From Desulfopila inferna (lineage in GTDB: Bacteria; Desulfobacterota; Desulfobulbia; Desulfobulbales; Desulfocapsaceae), in assembly GCF_016919005.1 (NCBI RefSeq), contig NZ_JAFFQE010000005.1:248001-312000 (forward strand): a DNA stretch of 64,000 nt. Reading direction: 5' to 3'. Every line of letters begins with the position of its first letter. The stretch's first letter is position 1. This document shows positions 29,544 through 43,805 of this stretch, in pieces. The notes under the pieces were generated by a model, which worked only from the letters and a program-made list of their open reading frames with translations, was not told the DNA's origin and did no database searches. The position numbers and the translations under genes were made by a program.

Positions 29544-32500
29544 CTAGATATCATTATCGAGACCAGTTCCCGCAGAGATCAGTCGGCCCATGATCACATT
29601 TTCCTTGAGTCCCGCCAGTTCGTCAACCTTGCCGGCCATAGCGGCATTGGTAAGGACTTTGGTAGTCTCCTGGAATGAAGCCGCGGAAATAAAACTCTCG
29701 GTGGAAAGTGATGCCTTAGTCACTCCGAGCAAGAGCGGCTCGGCCACCGGCGGTGTCAAACCTTTTGCAAAAAGCTGATCACGCTCATCCTCGAATTTCC
29801 ACCATTCGACCTGCTCTCCGATCATAAACCTGGAGTCTCCTGAGGCGGTAATCATGACGCGACGCATCATCTGACGCACTATGACCTCGATATGCTTGTC
29901 GTTGATCCGCACGCCCTGGAGTCTGTATACCTCCTGGATCTCATTAACAAGGAACTTGGCAAGTTCCTTTACCCCTAGAACCCTGAGAATATCATTGGGT
30001 ACGATAGTTCCTTCCATCAAAGGCTCACCGGCCTGGACATAGTCACCTTCATGAACGATGAGATGTTTTGATTTTGGAACCAGATATTCCTGCGGCTCAC
30101 CATGCTCAGGAGTAACGACAACCCGCCGCTTTCCTTTGAGTTCCTTACCAAAGCTTACCCGACCGTCAATTTCCGTAATAATGGCTGGTTCTTTGGGTTT
30201 GCGGACCTCAAAAAGTTCGGCAACCCGCGGTAGACCACCTGTAATATCCTTGGTTTTCGAGGATTCCCGTGGAATTTTACCGACGATCGTACCCGGCTTT
30301 ATCTCGTCTCCTTCATTTACGGAGATGATGGAACCCACAGGCAGGCTGTAGCGTGCGTGAACATCGGAATCAGGCAATTTCAAAGTCTTGCCGCGTTCGT
30401 TTTTAACGGTTACCCGTGGGTTGAGCTGGGCCGTGCCGCTGGTGTGGGTAATTACCTTTGATGATTTACCGGTAACAATATCCACCTTTTCCTGCATTGT
30501 GATGCCCTCAAGGATATCACCAAACTTAATGATACCTCCTACCTCGGCTACAATCGGAATGGTATAGGCATCCCAGTCAGCCAGAATAGTTCCCGCCTCC
30601 AGCTCAGCCCTTTCCTCTACAAGGATCTGGGCTCCGTAATTGACCTTGAATTTCTCACGCTCCCGGCCGAGATCATCAAGGATAACGATCTCCGCATTAC
30701 GGTTCATTACGATTTTGATACCCTCAGCGTTGACAACGGAGTGAAGGTTTTTAAATCCAACCTTGCCGCCGCGCTGTGTCCTCAACTCCGCCTGCTCTAC
30801 CGAGCGGCTCGCGGTTCCACCGATATGAAAGGTACGCATAGTGAGCTGGGTTCCCGGCTCACCAATGGATTGAGCAGCGATAACGCCGACCGCCTCACCG
30901 ATATTTACCATATGACCGCGACCGAGATCACGACCATAGCAAAGAGCACAGACACCGCGGCGGGCCCGGCAGGTCAGCACGGAGCGTATGAGCACCCGGT
31001 CGACACCGGCATTGTTGATTTTTTTAACAATATCTTCGGTTATCTCATGCCCCTCAGGAATAATGATCTCATCGGAGTATGGATCCACGACATCCTCTAG
31101 CGCAACCCTGCCGAGGATACGATCACCCAGCGGAACGATAATTTCACCACCGTCAATAAGTGGTTCAGCTACAATACCGTCCAGAGTGTCGCAATCCTTT
31201 TCCACTATAGTAGATTCCTGTGCCACATCCACAAGCCTTCTGGTCAGGTATCCGGAGTTGGCGGTTTTCAGAGCCGTATCCGCCAGACCTTTCCTCGCTC
31301 CATGGGTTGAAATAAAATACTCAAGAACATCGAGACCCTCTCTGAAGTTCGCCTTGATCGGTGTCTCGATAATTGCCCCTGAAGGTTTAGCCATCAGACC
31401 GCGCATTCCGGCAAGCTGACGGATCTGGTCTCTGGAGCCCCTGGCGCCTGAATCAGCCATAATAAAAATGGAGTTGAAGCTGGGTGCCTCAACAAGATTG
31501 TTATCCTTGTCACGGAAATAATCAACCTTGATTTCATCCATCATTCCATTGGCGACTTCCTCGGTGACCTTCGACCAGATATCGACAACCTTGTTGTATT
31601 TCTCACCAGAAGTAATAAGGCCGTCGCTATACTGCTGTTCGACCTCAAGGACTTCTTTTTCCGCTGATTCGACAAGATCTTCTTTATTCAGGGGGATCTT
31701 CATATCGTTAATACAGATGGAGATTCCCGCCCGGGTTGCATACTCATAGCCGGTGTCCTTCAGCCGGTCGGCAAGGATAACCGTATCCTTTGTTCCTGCA
31801 TGTCGATAGGTGTAGTCGATGAGTCCGGCAAGCGCCTTTTTGCTCATCACCTTATTGATTTCCGCAAAGGGAATACTGGACGGCAGCAGTTCGCCGAGAA
31901 TTGTCCTGCCAATGGTGGTTTCGACAATCTCACCATTCTTCCGGACCTTCACTCTTGCCTGCAGATCAGCGACTCCATGATCATAAGCGATACGGGCCTC
32001 CTTGGCATCGGAAAATACTTTCCCTTCCCCTTTTGCATTAATTCTGTCCCTGGTCATATAGTAAAGACCCAGGACAATGTCCTGAGACGGTATAATGACG
32101 GGTTCGCCGTTGGCAGGTGAAAGAATGTTGTTGGTAGACATCATCAAGACCCGGGCCTCAACCTGGGCTTCCACGGAGAGAGGCACATGCACCGCCATCT
32201 GATCGCCATCAAAGTCGGCGTTGAAGGCCATACAAACCAGGGGATGAAGCTGAATTGCCTTCCCCTCGATAAGAACAGCTTCAAAGGCCTGCATACCAAG
32301 CCTATGAAGAGTAGGAGCCCTGTTGAGAATAACCGGATATTCAGTTACAACCTCATCGAGTACATCCCAAACCTCTTTTGTCCCCTTTTCCACCATTTTT
32401 CTGGCACTTTTAATGGTGGTGACATACCCTCGGCTTTCAAGCTTGTTGTAGATAAAGGGCTTAAACAACTCCAGCGCCATTTTCTTAGGAATGCCGCACT

Positions 32501-33593
32501 GATGCAAACGCAGATGCGGTCCGACAACGATGACGGAACGTCCGGAATAATCGACACGCTTGCCGAGGAGGTTCTGGCGGAATCGTCCCTGCTTGCCTTT
32601 AAGCATATCCGACAATGACTTCAGCGGTCGTTTGTTTGCCCCGGTGATAACCCGGCCGCGGCGACCATTGTCAAAAAGAACATCAACTGCCTCCTGCAGC
32701 ATGCGTTTCTCGTTGCGGATGATGATATCGGGCGCATCCAACTCAAGGAGTCTTTTCAACCTGTTGTTGCGGTTGATCACTCTGCGGTAAAGATCATTGA
32801 GGTCGGAGGTGGCAAACCTTCCGCCTTCCAGCGGCACAAGAGGTCTCAGGTCCGGGGGCAGTACCGGAATAACCTCAAGAACCATCCACTCAGGTTTATT
32901 GCCTGAATCGCGGAAGGCCTCGATGACAAAGAGCCGCTTGCCGAGTTTCTGCCTTTTGGTCTGAGAGTTGGTTGTGGCCATCTCTTCGCGCAGTGTCTTC
33001 GAAAGAGCAACAAGATCCTGTGATTCCAGAAGATCTCTAATCGCTTCGGCACCGATACCCACCCGGAATTTTCCGGCGTATTCCTCTCTGGCCTGACGGT
33101 ATTTTTCCTCGTTGAAAAGGGTACCGACCGGAACGGCCTCAACATCTGACTCGACAACGGCATACTGCTCGAAATAAAGTATCTTCTCCAGCTGCTTCAG
33201 GGTCATGTCAAGGACAGCCCCAATCTTGCTGGGCAGACTCTTGAGAAACCAGATATGCGCGACCGGGGCGGCCAGCTTTATATGACCAAGACGCTCCCGC
33301 CTGACCTTTGACTGAATAACTTCGACACCGCATTTCTCACAGACAACACCACGGTGTTTCATACGCTTATACTTGCCGCAGTTACACTCGAAATCCTTTA
33401 CCGGACCAAATATCTTGGCGCAGAAGAGACCATCTCGTTCGGGCTTGAATGTTCTATAATTAATGGTCTCGGGTTTCTTTACTTCCCCATGAGACCAGTC
33501 CATTATCTTTTCAGGCGAAGCAAGAGTTACCTTGACACTCTTGAATTTAATGGGAGATTTTGGCTTTTGAAAAAAATTGAATAGCTCTTCCAC
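29544..33593 (-). CDS. rpoC: DNA-directed RNA polymerase subunit beta prime
   Basis: The catalytic subunit of RNA polymerase. The GTG at 33593, eight bases after GAGG, gives 1349 residues starting [14 protein letters not shown]; another in-frame GTG lies three codons upstream but abuts the ribosome-binding site. Zinc site 1 uses C70, C72, C85 and C88. The Mg-binding [12 protein letters not shown] is near 455. Zinc site 2 includes [14 protein letters not shown]. It follows rpoB by 123 bases. Confidence 0.97.
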   Translation of the reverse strand: MEELFNFFQKPKSPIKFKSVKVTLASPEKIMDWSHGEVKKPETINYRTFKPERDGLFCAKIFGPVKDFECNCGKYKRMKHRGVVCEKCGVEVIQSKVRRERLGHIKLAAPVAHIWFLKSLPSKIGAVLDMTLKQLEKILYFEQYAVVESDVEAVPVGTLFNEEKYRQAREEYAGKFRVGIGAEAIRDLLESQDLVALSKTLREEMATTNSQTKRQKLGKRLFVIEAFRDSGNKPEWMVLEVIPVLPPDLRPLVPLEGGRFATSDLNDLYRRVINRNNRLKRLLELDAPDIIIRNEKRMLQEAVDVLFDNGRRGRVITGANKRPLKSLSDMLKGKQGRFRQNLLGKRVDYSGRSVIVVGPHLRLHQCGIPKKMALELFKPFIYNKLESRGYVTTIKSARKMVEKGTKEVWDVLDEVVTEYPVILNRAPTLHRLGMQAFEAVLIEGKAIQLHPLVCMAFNADFDGDQMAVHVPLSVEAQVEARVLMMSTNNILSPANGEPVIIPSQDIVLGLYYMTRDRINAKGEGKVFSDAKEARIAYDHGVADLQARVKVRKNGEIVETTIGRTILGELLPSSIPFAEINKVMSKKALAGLIDYTYRHAGTKDTVILADRLKDTGYEYATRAGISICINDMKIPLNKEDLVESAEKEVLEVEQQYSDGLITSGEKYNKVVDIWSKVTEEVANGMMDEIKVDYFRDKDNNLVEAPSFNSIFIMADSGARGSRDQIRQLAGMRGLMAKPSGAIIETPIKANFREGLDVLEYFISTHGARKGLADTALKTANSGYLTRRLVDVAQESTIVEKDCDTLDGIVAEPLIDGGEIIVPLGDRILGRVALEDVVDPYSDEIIIPEGHEITEDIVKKINNAGVDRVLIRSVLTCRARRGVCALCYGRDLGRGHMVNIGEAVGVIAAQSIGEPGTQLTMRTFHIGGTASRSVEQAELRTQRGGKVGFKNLHSVVNAEGIKIVMNRNAEIVILDDLGREREKFKVNYGAQILVEERAELEAGTILADWDAYTIPIVAEVGGIIKFGDILEGITMQEKVDIVTGKSSKVITHTSGTAQLNPRVTVKNERGKTLKLPDSDVHARYSLPVGSIISVNEGDEIKPGTIVGKIPRESSKTKDITGGLPRVAELFEVRKPKEPAIITEIDGRVSFGKELKGKRRVVVTPEHGEPQEYLVPKSKHLIVHEGDYVQAGEPLMEGTIVPNDILRVLGVKELAKFLVNEIQEVYRLQGVRINDKHIEVIVRQMMRRVMITASGDSRFMIGEQVEWWKFEDERDQLFAKGLTPPVAEPLLLGVTKASLSTESFISAASFQETTKVLTNAAMAGKVDELAGLKENVIMGRLISAGTGLDNDI

Positions 33594-33679
33594 GTAAATC
33601 ACCTCTTCTTCTTATTATTTGATACGCCTGATCCGGTGGAATCAGACACATGAAGAGATTATGCCCCGAAGGGTTATCC

Positions 33680-33706
33680 GCACACCCCGCCATGGGCGGA
33701 GTGTGC
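33680..33706 (-). promoter_or_regulatory. 12-bp hairpin in the rpoB-rpoC spacer
   Basis: GCACACCCCGCC pairs with GGCGGAGTGTGC around an ATG loop, with one wobble on the transcript. It lies 11 bases after the rpoB stop and has no T-run, so it is unlikely to terminate. A processing or mRNA-protecting role between rpoB and rpoC is the likeliest use. Confidence 0.5.
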
Positions 33707-33716
33707 CTCTATATAT

Positions 33717-37796
<4,080 letters not shown>

Positions 37797-38107
37797 AAAT
37801 CGTCCTCGAGGGTGCCTATAGATCGTTTACGTGAAATATACAGTAAGCATCAAACAACGATGCACTGCATGATATTTTAACTGGTTAGGTGGGGAAAAAA
37901 TGACCTGCTGCCGATGACCTGATTGTAAAAGCAGCAAAGTTGAAAACAAAAAAAAGAAGATGCTCTGCCGAAAATAGAGTTTAGGGTCATAATCCCAGCC
38001 ATAGTATTTGATATTTTCAATGCAATAGCGAAAACAGGCTAAAACCACTCCAAATCACTGAATGTACGTTCTTTCTCAAGATATCTTCTTGTTGAACTCC
38101 GAAAATA
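37797..38107. other. rplL-rpoB spacer, unstructured part
   Basis: About 310 bases upstream of rpoB without a convincing gene. The minus-strand reading frame at 37827-38048 has no recognisable domain or ribosome-binding site. No clear promoter was found. GAGG lies shortly before the rpoB ATG. Confidence 0.5.
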
Positions 38108-38176
38108 CAACACGCTACGTGGCGATGCCCGTAGCGTGTTGCTAAAAACAGACGGATATCCCTTGGCGGAATATCC
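38108..38176 (-). promoter_or_regulatory. two hairpins after rplL, attenuator or RNase III-type processing site
   Basis: On the minus strand, first GGATAT/ATATCC (38154-38176) followed by GTCTGTTTTT, then a 12-bp perfect stem CAACACGCTACG/CGTAGCGTGTTG (38108-38141) extended by GGC/GCC near the loop and followed by TATTTTC. E. coli has an attenuator and an RNase III site in the same spacer, lowering rpoBC relative to rplJL. The same role is inferred here from position. Confidence 0.6.
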
Positions 38177-38190
38177 TTAATGCGTGGGAA

Positions 38191-38568
38191 TTATTTGATC
38201 TCGATAACTCCACCAACTGCTTCGATCTTGCCTTTGATTTCCTCAGCCTCTTCTTTGGTAACGCCTTCCTTGATGGGCTGGGGTGCATCCTCAACAAGAG
38301 CTTTTGCTTCTTTGAGCCCGAGGCTTGTGATAGCACGAACCTCTTTAATGACCTTGATTTTCTGGTCGCCGGCACCCGCGAGAATGACGTCAAATTCAGT
38401 CTTCTCTTCGACTTCAGCTACCGCCGGACCTGCACCTGCAGCGGCTACGGCAACGGGGGCAGCTGCGGAAACACCAAACTTCTCCTCAAACTCCTTGATA
38501 AGTTCGGAGAGCTCAAGTACTGACATATTAGCAATAAATTCAATTACATCTTCTTTTGTTACAGCCAT
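38191..38568 (-). CDS. rplL: 50S ribosomal protein L7/L12
   Basis: The stalk protein that recruits translational GTPases. The 125-residue protein has an N-terminal dimer domain, the Ala/Gly-rich hinge ([21 protein letters not shown] in overlapping pieces) and the C-terminal domain with [23 protein letters not shown]. It follows rplJ by 46 bases. Confidence 0.97.
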   Translation of the reverse strand: MAVTKEDVIEFIANMSVLELSELIKEFEEKFGVSAAAPVAVAAAGAGPAVAEVEEKTEFDVILAGAGDQKIKVIKEVRAITSLGLKEAKALVEDAPQPIKEGVTKEEAEEIKGKIEAVGGVIEIK

Positions 38569-38614
38569 TGTTCATACCTCTTCGTTAGATAAATTTGTCT
38601 GGTACCGGTTGGTA

Positions 38615-39142
38615 TTAATGCTCAACCTGTTCTTTCTTTTCCTTGAGAGCCTGTAGTCCATATACAAATGTTCTGGGAACTCCGGAGAGAACCTGAACCA
38701 GACCGGTAGGCACGCCATTAAGCACGGAAAGCAGCTGACTCAGCAATACATCCTTAGTCGGCAGCTTGGATAGAGCAACAAACTCTTCCGGACCTAACTT
38801 TTTCCCCTCAAGAACGGCTGACCTGATAACAAATTTATCATGGTCTTCTGCAAATTTTGCCAACGCTTTTGCAGGTCCGACAGGATCATCATACGCCATT
38901 ACTACGGCTGTAGTTCCCGTGAAATCATCACTGAGAACGTTACTCTCTGTCTCTGTAACCGCTCTTCTCAGGAGAGTGTTTTTGGCGACGCGAATCTCTG
39001 AGTCTACTTTTTTCAGCTCTATCCGAATTTTCTGCAACTGAGTGACAGTGAGGCCGCGATAGTCCGCTACCACAGAAAATTTAGATTTACTGAAGGATTC
39101 ATTCAGTTCAGAGATAATTGCCGCTTTCTCTTCACGATTCAA
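38615..39142 (-). CDS. rplJ: 50S ribosomal protein L10
   Basis: L10 anchors the L7/L12 stalk and autoregulates rplJL. The 175-residue protein has VVADYRGLTVTQLQKIRIELKK and KNTLLRRAV in the N-terminal half and the helical stalk base at the end. It is preceded by a 187-base leader with the L10-binding signature. Confidence 0.97.
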   Translation of the reverse strand: MNREEKAAIISELNESFSKSKFSVVADYRGLTVTQLQKIRIELKKVDSEIRVAKNTLLRRAVTETESNVLSDDFTGTTAVVMAYDDPVGPAKALAKFAEDHDKFVIRSAVLEGKKLGPEEFVALSKLPTKDVLLSQLLSVLNGVPTGLVQVLSGVPRTFVYGLQALKEKKEQVEH

Positions 39143-39224
39143 AGCACTCCTCCTACTTTAAGTTTATGTCGTTAGATACAGCAGTTACAGCAAGATTGTT
39201 GGTTTACATATTTTCAGAGGCTGC

Positions 39225-39310
39225 AAACCGTCTCGGCAGGTGGTAAAGAACCGATTAAACTCTTCAGTGCCTGCTGTCTTCGACTATACACTACACCATC
39301 AATCATGGTG
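39225..39310 (-). promoter_or_regulatory. L10 leader (autoregulatory mRNA element upstream of rplJ)
   Basis: In the rplA-rplJ spacer the minus strand carries GTCGAAGACAGCAGG (39270-39284) and, after a variable stretch, CCTGCCGAGAC (39230-39240). These are the two halves of the conserved kink-turn region bound by the L10-L12 complex in many bacteria. A CACCAT/ATGGTG hairpin lies upstream. The boundaries are approximate. Confidence 0.75.
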
Positions 39311-39329
39311 CAGAACCTCAAATACACAT

Positions 39330-40034
39330 TTATTTCAGCAATGCCCTTACATCGACCGGCTCGACCTTGAAGCCGGGGCTCATGGTCGTAGATACGGCAA
39401 TACTTCGTAAATAAATTCCTTTACTGGAGCTGGGTTTAAGCTGAATCAACTTGCCGATAAAGGCGAGTATATTTTCAAGAATCTTTTCTTTGCCAAAGGA
39501 CACTTTCCCCACTCCTGCATGGACTATGCCTGCCTTGTCCACGCGAAAATCAACTTTTCCGGATTTAATTTCTGCAACCACATTGGCAATATCGAAAGTT
39601 ACGGTCCCAAGCTTGGCATTGGGCATCAGGTTACGTGGTCCAAGTATCCGTCCGATTTTTCCTACTGTTCCCATCATATCGGGGGTGGCTACCGTTTTAT
39701 CGAACTCCAGCCAGCCTCCCTGAATTTTTTCAACAAGATCATCAGAACCGACATAGTCAGCGCCGGCTTCTTTTGCCTCTGTCTCTTTTTCACCTTTGGC
39801 GAAAACAAGAACCCGAGTCTCTTTGCCGGTGCCATGTGGCAAGACGACAGAGGAGCGAATCATCTGATCAGCATGACGGGGGTCAACACCAAGCTTGACG
39901 GCAATATCAAAGGTCTCATCAAATTTGGCATATGATGCTTTGAGAGCGTATTCAATGCCCTCATTCAAAGTATATAGTTTTGTTTTATCAACTGTTTCAA
40001 GTATCTTTCTATAATTTTTTCCGCGCTTCGGCAT
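39330..40034 (-). CDS. rplA: 50S ribosomal protein L1
   Basis: L1 forms the mobile stalk at the E site and can repress the rplKA mRNA. The 234-residue protein has [24 protein letters not shown] in two blocks, [16 protein letters not shown], and [18 protein letters not shown]. It follows rplK by 59 bases. Confidence 0.97.
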   Translation of the reverse strand: MPKRGKNYRKILETVDKTKLYTLNEGIEYALKASYAKFDETFDIAVKLGVDPRHADQMIRSSVVLPHGTGKETRVLVFAKGEKETEAKEAGADYVGSDDLVEKIQGGWLEFDKTVATPDMMGTVGKIGRILGPRNLMPNAKLGTVTFDIANVVAEIKSGKVDFRVDKAGIVHAGVGKVSFGKEKILENILAFIGKLIQLKPSSSKGIYLRSIAVSTTMSPGFKVEPVDVRALLK

Positions 40035-40093
40035 ATCAGCCTCCTACTATAGAAAAGGATCAGGTCCTTTCGAGTAGTAAATAATTTTAAAAT

Positions 40094-40519
40094 TTAGTCA
40101 ATCACGGTAATTCCGGCGCTTCTTGCAGTGCCCTCGATGATCTTCATTGCACTCGCGACATCATAAGCGTTCAGGTCAGGCATCTTTATCTCGGCAATCT
40201 CGCGGATTTTATCCCGCTTAATCTCCGCGACACGTTCCAGCTTAGGATTTCCGGAACCTTTTTTAAGGTTTACAGCCTTCAGCAAAAGCACGGACGCCGG
40301 CGGCGTCTTGGTTATGTAACTGAAAGATCTATCCTGATACACGGTGATAACGACTGGCACAATGGTGTCACCCATTGATTGGGTTTTTGCATTAAATGCC
40401 TTGCAAAATTCCATGATATTCACACCGTGCTGGCCGAGAGCCGGGCCAACGGGAGGCGACGGGTTGGCTTTGCCCGCAGGAATCTGCAATTTAATGTATG
40501 CCATTACTTTTTTGGCCAT
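40094..40519 (-). CDS. rplK: 50S ribosomal protein L11
   Basis: L11 is part of the GTPase-associated centre and is needed for RelA sensing. The 141-residue protein has [32 protein letters not shown] in adjoining blocks and the C-terminal [30 protein letters not shown] with the family motif. It follows nusG by 103 bases. Confidence 0.97.
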   Translation of the reverse strand: MAKKVMAYIKLQIPAGKANPSPPVGPALGQHGVNIMEFCKAFNAKTQSMGDTIVPVVITVYQDRSFSYITKTPPASVLLLKAVNLKKGSGNPKLERVAEIKRDKIREIAEIKMPDLNAYDVASAMKIIEGTARSAGITVID

Positions 40520-40622
40520 TGTTCACTCCAACTATCAACTTGTTAAAAACAAAAATGTTCTGATAGGCAGACTTCCCCAACAGATACATTCACAACCTAT
40601 GCTATTTCGTCACATGACGAAT

Positions 40623-41156
40623 TTAGGTATTTGAAACCTGCACAAATTCCAGCTCCACCGGGGTCTCTCTGCCAAAGATTGAAACCATAACCCTGACTCG
40701 GCCCTTTTCCGGAAAAACCTCGTCGACTACACCCTGGAAATTAGCAAAAGGACCATCGATGACTCGAACAACTTCGCCTATATCAAAAATGACCTTAGGC
40801 CGTGGTCGCTCGGATCCATCACGTATGCGCCCGATTATTTTTCCAGCATCTTCATCAGAAAGAGGGATAGGATCTTTGTCGCCACCTACAAATCCGACAA
40901 CACGGGGCATATTCTCATGAATGGTATGCCAGGTAGTATCGTTTAAATCCATACTAACAAGCATATAGCCGGGAAAGAACCGGCGTGAAGATGTTTTTCT
41001 GGCGCCTTTTATCATTTCAACGACTTGCTCGGTCGGAACTAAAATCTCACCAAAATATTCCTCCAGTCCGTCTTTTCTGATCCTTTCCTCGAGAGTAGCC
41101 TTTACCCTTTCTTCAAAGCCAGAGTGAACCTGAAGTATGTACCATTGTCTTGCCAT
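40623..41156 (-). CDS. nusG: transcription termination/antitermination factor NusG
   Basis: NusG couples RNA polymerase to the ribosome, Rho or antitermination complexes. The 177-residue protein has the NGN domain (WYILQVHSGFEERVKATLEERI; FFPGYMLVSMDL) and the C-terminal KOW domain starting VRVIDGPFANFQGVVDEV. It follows secE by 79 bases in the conserved secE-nusG-rplK order. Confidence 0.97.
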   Translation of the reverse strand: MARQWYILQVHSGFEERVKATLEERIRKDGLEEYFGEILVPTEQVVEMIKGARKTSSRRFFPGYMLVSMDLNDTTWHTIHENMPRVVGFVGGDKDPIPLSDEDAGKIIGRIRDGSERPRPKVIFDIGEVVRVIDGPFANFQGVVDEVFPEKGRVRVMVSIFGRETPVELEFVQVSNT

Positions 41157-41235
41157 CGTAATGTCTACCCAGCCTGAGTTTTATTTATGCAACAAGGAGG
41201 TTGCTTACCAATACTAATCCTGCCTTTCTCTCTCG

Positions 41236-41487
41236 TTAACTGCGGAGGAGATAAGAGACAAGTTTACCAAGAAGCAGATCAACGGACCCCAGATAGATGG
41301 CAACCACCACAGTAAGCACGATAACAATCCCTGTCAGCCCCATTGTGACTTTCTTGTCAGGCCAAACGATCTTGGTGAATTCTACCTGAACCTCTTTGAT
41401 GAACTTTTTGATTTGAGCTGGTGAGTATGGAGACTTTTTCTCTGTTTTTTCAACAGCATTCTTTTTCGATTTTTCTTTTTGTGCCAT
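41236..41487 (-). CDS. secE: preprotein translocase subunit SecE
   Basis: SecE clamps SecY. The single C-terminal span GLTGIVIVLTVVVAIYLGSV and the preceding amphipathic FIKEVQVEFTKIVWPDKK are the family signature. The ATG at 41487 gives 83 residues; an ATG four codons earlier (41499) directly abuts the AAGGA site and is less likely. The N-terminus is lysine-rich. It lies between tRNA-Trp and nusG. Confidence 0.93.
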   Translation of the reverse strand: MAQKEKSKKNAVEKTEKKSPYSPAQIKKFIKEVQVEFTKIVWPDKKVTMGLTGIVIVLTVVVAIYLGSVDLLLGKLVSYLLRS

Positions 41488-41567
41488 ACTCGTTGCCATT
41501 CCTTGTAGTTAGCAGTTTCTTGAAATTCATTCCGAAAAAGCGAAACTACTCTGATGTAAGTCAACAG

Positions 41568-41644
41568 TGGCAGGCCAGGAGGGACTCGAACCCCCAACAT
41601 CCGGATTTGGAGTCCGGCACTCTACCAATTAGAGTTACTGGCCT
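41568..41644 (-). tRNA. tRNA-Trp (anticodon CCA)
   Basis: The acceptor stem is AGGCCAG/CTGGCCT, the anticodon loop CTCCAAA and the T arm GGTTCGAGTCC. The 3' CCA is encoded. It lies between rpmG and secE, where tRNA-Trp is found in many proteobacteria and other phyla. Confidence 0.96.
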
Positions 41645-41652
41645 GCAAGTTC

Positions 41653-41802
41653 CTATTTTGTCTCTTTATGCGGGGTATGAACCCTGCAAAACGGACAATA
41701 CTTGCTGAACTCCAGCTTATTAGGAGTGTTTCTCTTGTTTTTTGTGGTTGTGTAATTACGACGTTTACATGTGCCACATGCAAGAGTAATAATGTCTCTC
41801 AT
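41653..41802 (-). CDS. rpmG: 50S ribosomal protein L33, zinc-type
   Basis: Translated directly, this is a 49-residue protein beginning [17 protein letters not shown] with C9, C12, C36 and C39 (CGTC and CPFC), so it is the zinc-containing form. It starts 16 bases after the tuf copy 2 terminator T-run, with only a weak GGGAT ribosome-binding site. It is eight bases from tRNA-Trp. Confidence 0.94.
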   Translation of the reverse strand: MRDIITLACGTCKRRNYTTTKNKRNTPNKLEFSKYCPFCRVHTPHKETK

Positions 41803-41817
41803 TACGATCCCATCCCT

Positions 41818-41863
41818 ATAAAAAAAGAACCCGGCTCCATTGTTTGTGACAAGGGAGCTGGGT
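41818..41863 (-). terminator. intrinsic terminator after tuf copy 2
   Basis: ACCCAGCTCC pairs with GGAGCCGGGT (one A/C mismatch), with a TTGT/ACAA inner pair, and is followed on the minus strand by TTCTTTTTTT. It is close to the rpmG start, so rpmG and genes beyond need readthrough or a promoter hidden inside tuf. Confidence 0.8.
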
Positions 41864-41886
41864 ATTGTAATACCTGCCGACTACCT

Positions 41887-43077
41887 TTACTCTACGATTT
41901 CACTGATAACGCCGGCACCTACGGTACGCCCACCCTCACGGATGGCGAAACGAAGACCTGCATCCATGGCGATGGGAGTAATCAATTCCGCAGTCACCGA
42001 GACATTGTCACCAGGCATTACCATTTCCACTCCGTCGGGAAGGGTGACTATTCCGGTAACATCTGTAGTCCTGAAATAAAACTGCGGACGATAGCCATTG
42101 AAAAACGGGGTGTGACGACCGCCCTCCTCTTTACCGAGGATGTAGCACTCCGCTTTAAACTTGGTGTGCGGGGTAATGGAACCCGGCTTGGCCAATACCT
42201 GACCGCGCTCGATCTCATCACGCTTGACACCGCGAAGCAGTGCGCCGATATTATCTCCGGCCTGGCCTTCATCAAGAAGTTTTCTGAACATCTCAACGCC
42301 GGTACATACGGTTTTCTGGGTCTTGCGAACACCAACAATCTCTACCTCTTCACCAACCTTGATCACACCGCGTTCAATACGACCGGTGGCAACCGTACCA
42401 CGACCGGAAATAGAGAAAACGTCTTCAACAGGCATCAGGAAAGGCTTGGCGATATCACGCTCAGGCTCGGGGATATAATTATCAACAGCGTCCATGAGAT
42501 CCCAGATACATTTCGCAGCGGCTTCATCGTCAGGATTCTCCAGCGCCTTCAGCGCTGAGCCCTGAATGATGGGAATGTCGTCGCCCGGGAATTCATAGGC
42601 ATCGAGCAGTTCGCGCAGTTCCATTTCGACAAGCTCGATGAGTTCTTCATCGTCAACCATGTCACACTTGTTAAGAAAGACAACGATTGCAGGAACACCT
42701 ACCTGACGGGCAAGAAGGATATGCTCCCGGGTCTGCGGCATGGCACCGTCGGTTGCGGCAACCACCAGAATCGCGCCGTCCATCTGTGCCGCACCGGTGA
42801 TCATGTTTTTGATATAGTCGGCATGGCCGGGACAGTCGACGTGAGCATAATGACGCTTCGCTGTTTCGTACTCGACGTGCGCTGTGGCGATGGTGATCCC
42901 ACGTTCTTTCTCTTCCGGTGCCTTATCGATCTCGCTGAAATCGGTGAATTCAGCCTGACCTTTTAAAGACAACACCCGAGTGATAGCTGCCGTCAAAGTA
43001 GTTTTTCCATGATCGATATGACCGACGGTTCCTACATTAACATGCGGTTTGGTCCTTTCAAATTTTTGCTTTGACAT
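41887..43077 (-). CDS. tuf: elongation factor Tu, copy 2
   Basis: The second EF-Tu, 396 residues. It has the same G motifs as copy 1 (GHIDHGKT 19-26, DCPGHADY 81-88, NKCD 137-140) and differs at Glu43, Ala73 and Asp183. It follows four tRNA genes, the layout of E. coli tufB, while copy 1 is in the str cluster. Sequence identity drops at once outside the coding region on both sides, so only the gene is homogenised. Confidence 0.98.
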   Translation of the reverse strand: MSKQKFERTKPHVNVGTVGHIDHGKTTLTAAITRVLSLKGQAEFTDFSEIDKAPEEKERGITIATAHVEYETAKRHYAHVDCPGHADYIKNMITGAAQMDGAILVVAATDGAMPQTREHILLARQVGVPAIVVFLNKCDMVDDEELIELVEMELRELLDAYEFPGDDIPIIQGSALKALENPDDEAAAKCIWDLMDAVDNYIPEPERDIAKPFLMPVEDVFSISGRGTVATGRIERGVIKVGEEVEIVGVRKTQKTVCTGVEMFRKLLDEGQAGDNIGALLRGVKRDEIERGQVLAKPGSITPHTKFKAECYILGKEEGGRHTPFFNGYRPQFYFRTTDVTGIVTLPDGVEMVMPGDNVSVTAELITPIAMDAGLRFAIREGGRTVGAGVISEIVE

Positions 43078-43129
43078 TTTCTTGTCTCCTCAGGCCATTA
43101 ATAATTGATTCAGGTTGTGTATCCGCCTG

Positions 43130-43205
<76 letters not shown>

Positions 43206-43229
43206 GCCATTGTTCATGCGAAAAAAAAA

Positions 43230-43305
43230 TGGAGCGGGAAACGAGACTCGAACTCGCAACCCTCAGCTTGGAAGGCTGATGCTCTACCAATTGAGCTATT
43301 CCCGC
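43230..43305 (-). tRNA. tRNA-Gly (anticodon TCC)
   Basis: The acceptor stem is GCGGGAA, the anticodon loop CTTCCAA and the T arm AGTTCGAGTCT. The CCA end is encoded. It is 24 bases from the neighbouring tRNA-Thr(GGT), so both probably come from one precursor. Confidence 0.95.
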
Positions 43306-43336
43306 TTTAAAATATTTTCCAAATGAAGAAGAGAGA

Positions 43337-43421
43337 TGGTGGAGGGGGGAGGATTCGAACCTCCGAAGGCTTGGCCGACAGATTTACAGTCTGTTCCCTT
43401 TGACCGCTCGGGAACCCCTCC
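43337..43421 (-). tRNA. tRNA-Tyr (anticodon GTA)
   Basis: An 85-base class II tRNA with acceptor GGAGGGG/CCCCTCC, anticodon loop CTGTAAA, a long variable arm (GGCCAAGCC region) and encoded CCA. It lies between tRNA-Thr(TGT) and tRNA-Gly(TCC). Confidence 0.95.
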
Positions 43422-43489
43422 ATACAGAACATCGAAAATTTGATGTTGCTTTTTAATCTCTCAAAAACACTTTGTAAAGCTTTTTTTTC

Positions 43490-43565
43490 TGGAGCTGGCG
43501 ATGGGACTTGAACCCGCAACCTGCTGATTACAAATCAGCTGCTCTGCCAATTGAGCTACGCCAGC
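43490..43565 (-). tRNA. tRNA-Thr (anticodon TGT)
   Basis: The acceptor stem is GCTGGCG/CGCCAGC, the anticodon stem GCTGA/TCAGC has loop TTTGTAA, and CCA is encoded. It is the first gene of the tRNA-tuf transcription unit, about eight bases from the predicted transcription start. Confidence 0.95.
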
Positions 43566-43579
43566 TTACAAAACTATAG

Positions 43580-43608
43580 AATATACTTATTCCGACACAG
43601 GAAAGCAA
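43580..43608 (-). promoter_or_regulatory. promoter of the tRNA-Thr/Tyr/Gly/Thr-tuf unit
   Basis: On the minus strand TTGCTT (43603-43608) and TATATT (43580-43585) are separated by 17 bases. The -10 matches 5 of 6 consensus bases. The predicted start is just before the first tRNA. The -35 is weaker, 3 of 6. Confidence 0.65.
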
Positions 43609-43738
43609 TCATTTTTTTAAGTGTTTTGTAAAAATCCATTAACCACAGGATTGGCTGTTCTCTCCTTCAGGCATTGATGCACCACACCAAAAGATTTTAC
43701 GGATTTCCGTCTGCCAACACAAATAAGTACACTAAAGC

Positions 43739-43775
43739 AAAAAAAAAGGACCGGAAGTAAATCCGATCCTCTTTT
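43739..43775 (-). terminator. intrinsic terminator of the qmo operon
   Basis: AGGATCGGA pairs with TCCGGTCCT (one A/C mismatch) around a six-base loop, followed by a run of nine T on the minus strand. It lies 31 bases after the qmoC stop and separates qmo from the tRNA-tuf unit. Confidence 0.85.
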
Positions 43776-43805
43776 TAATATTCTGCGATGAAAATAGCGA
43801 AGGTG

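Noticed and set aside
37827-38048. 73-codon minus-strand frame between rplL and rpoB
   Set aside because: Low-complexity hydrophobic run, no ribosome-binding site and no family resemblance; the spacer is expected to be regulatory.
41668-42558. Long plus-strand open frame antisense to rpmG and tuf copy 2 (296 codons), with a near copy at 25097-25825
   Set aside because: It mirrors the strongly conserved tuf coding strand; the translated sequence has no domain, and the copy exists only because tuf is duplicated.
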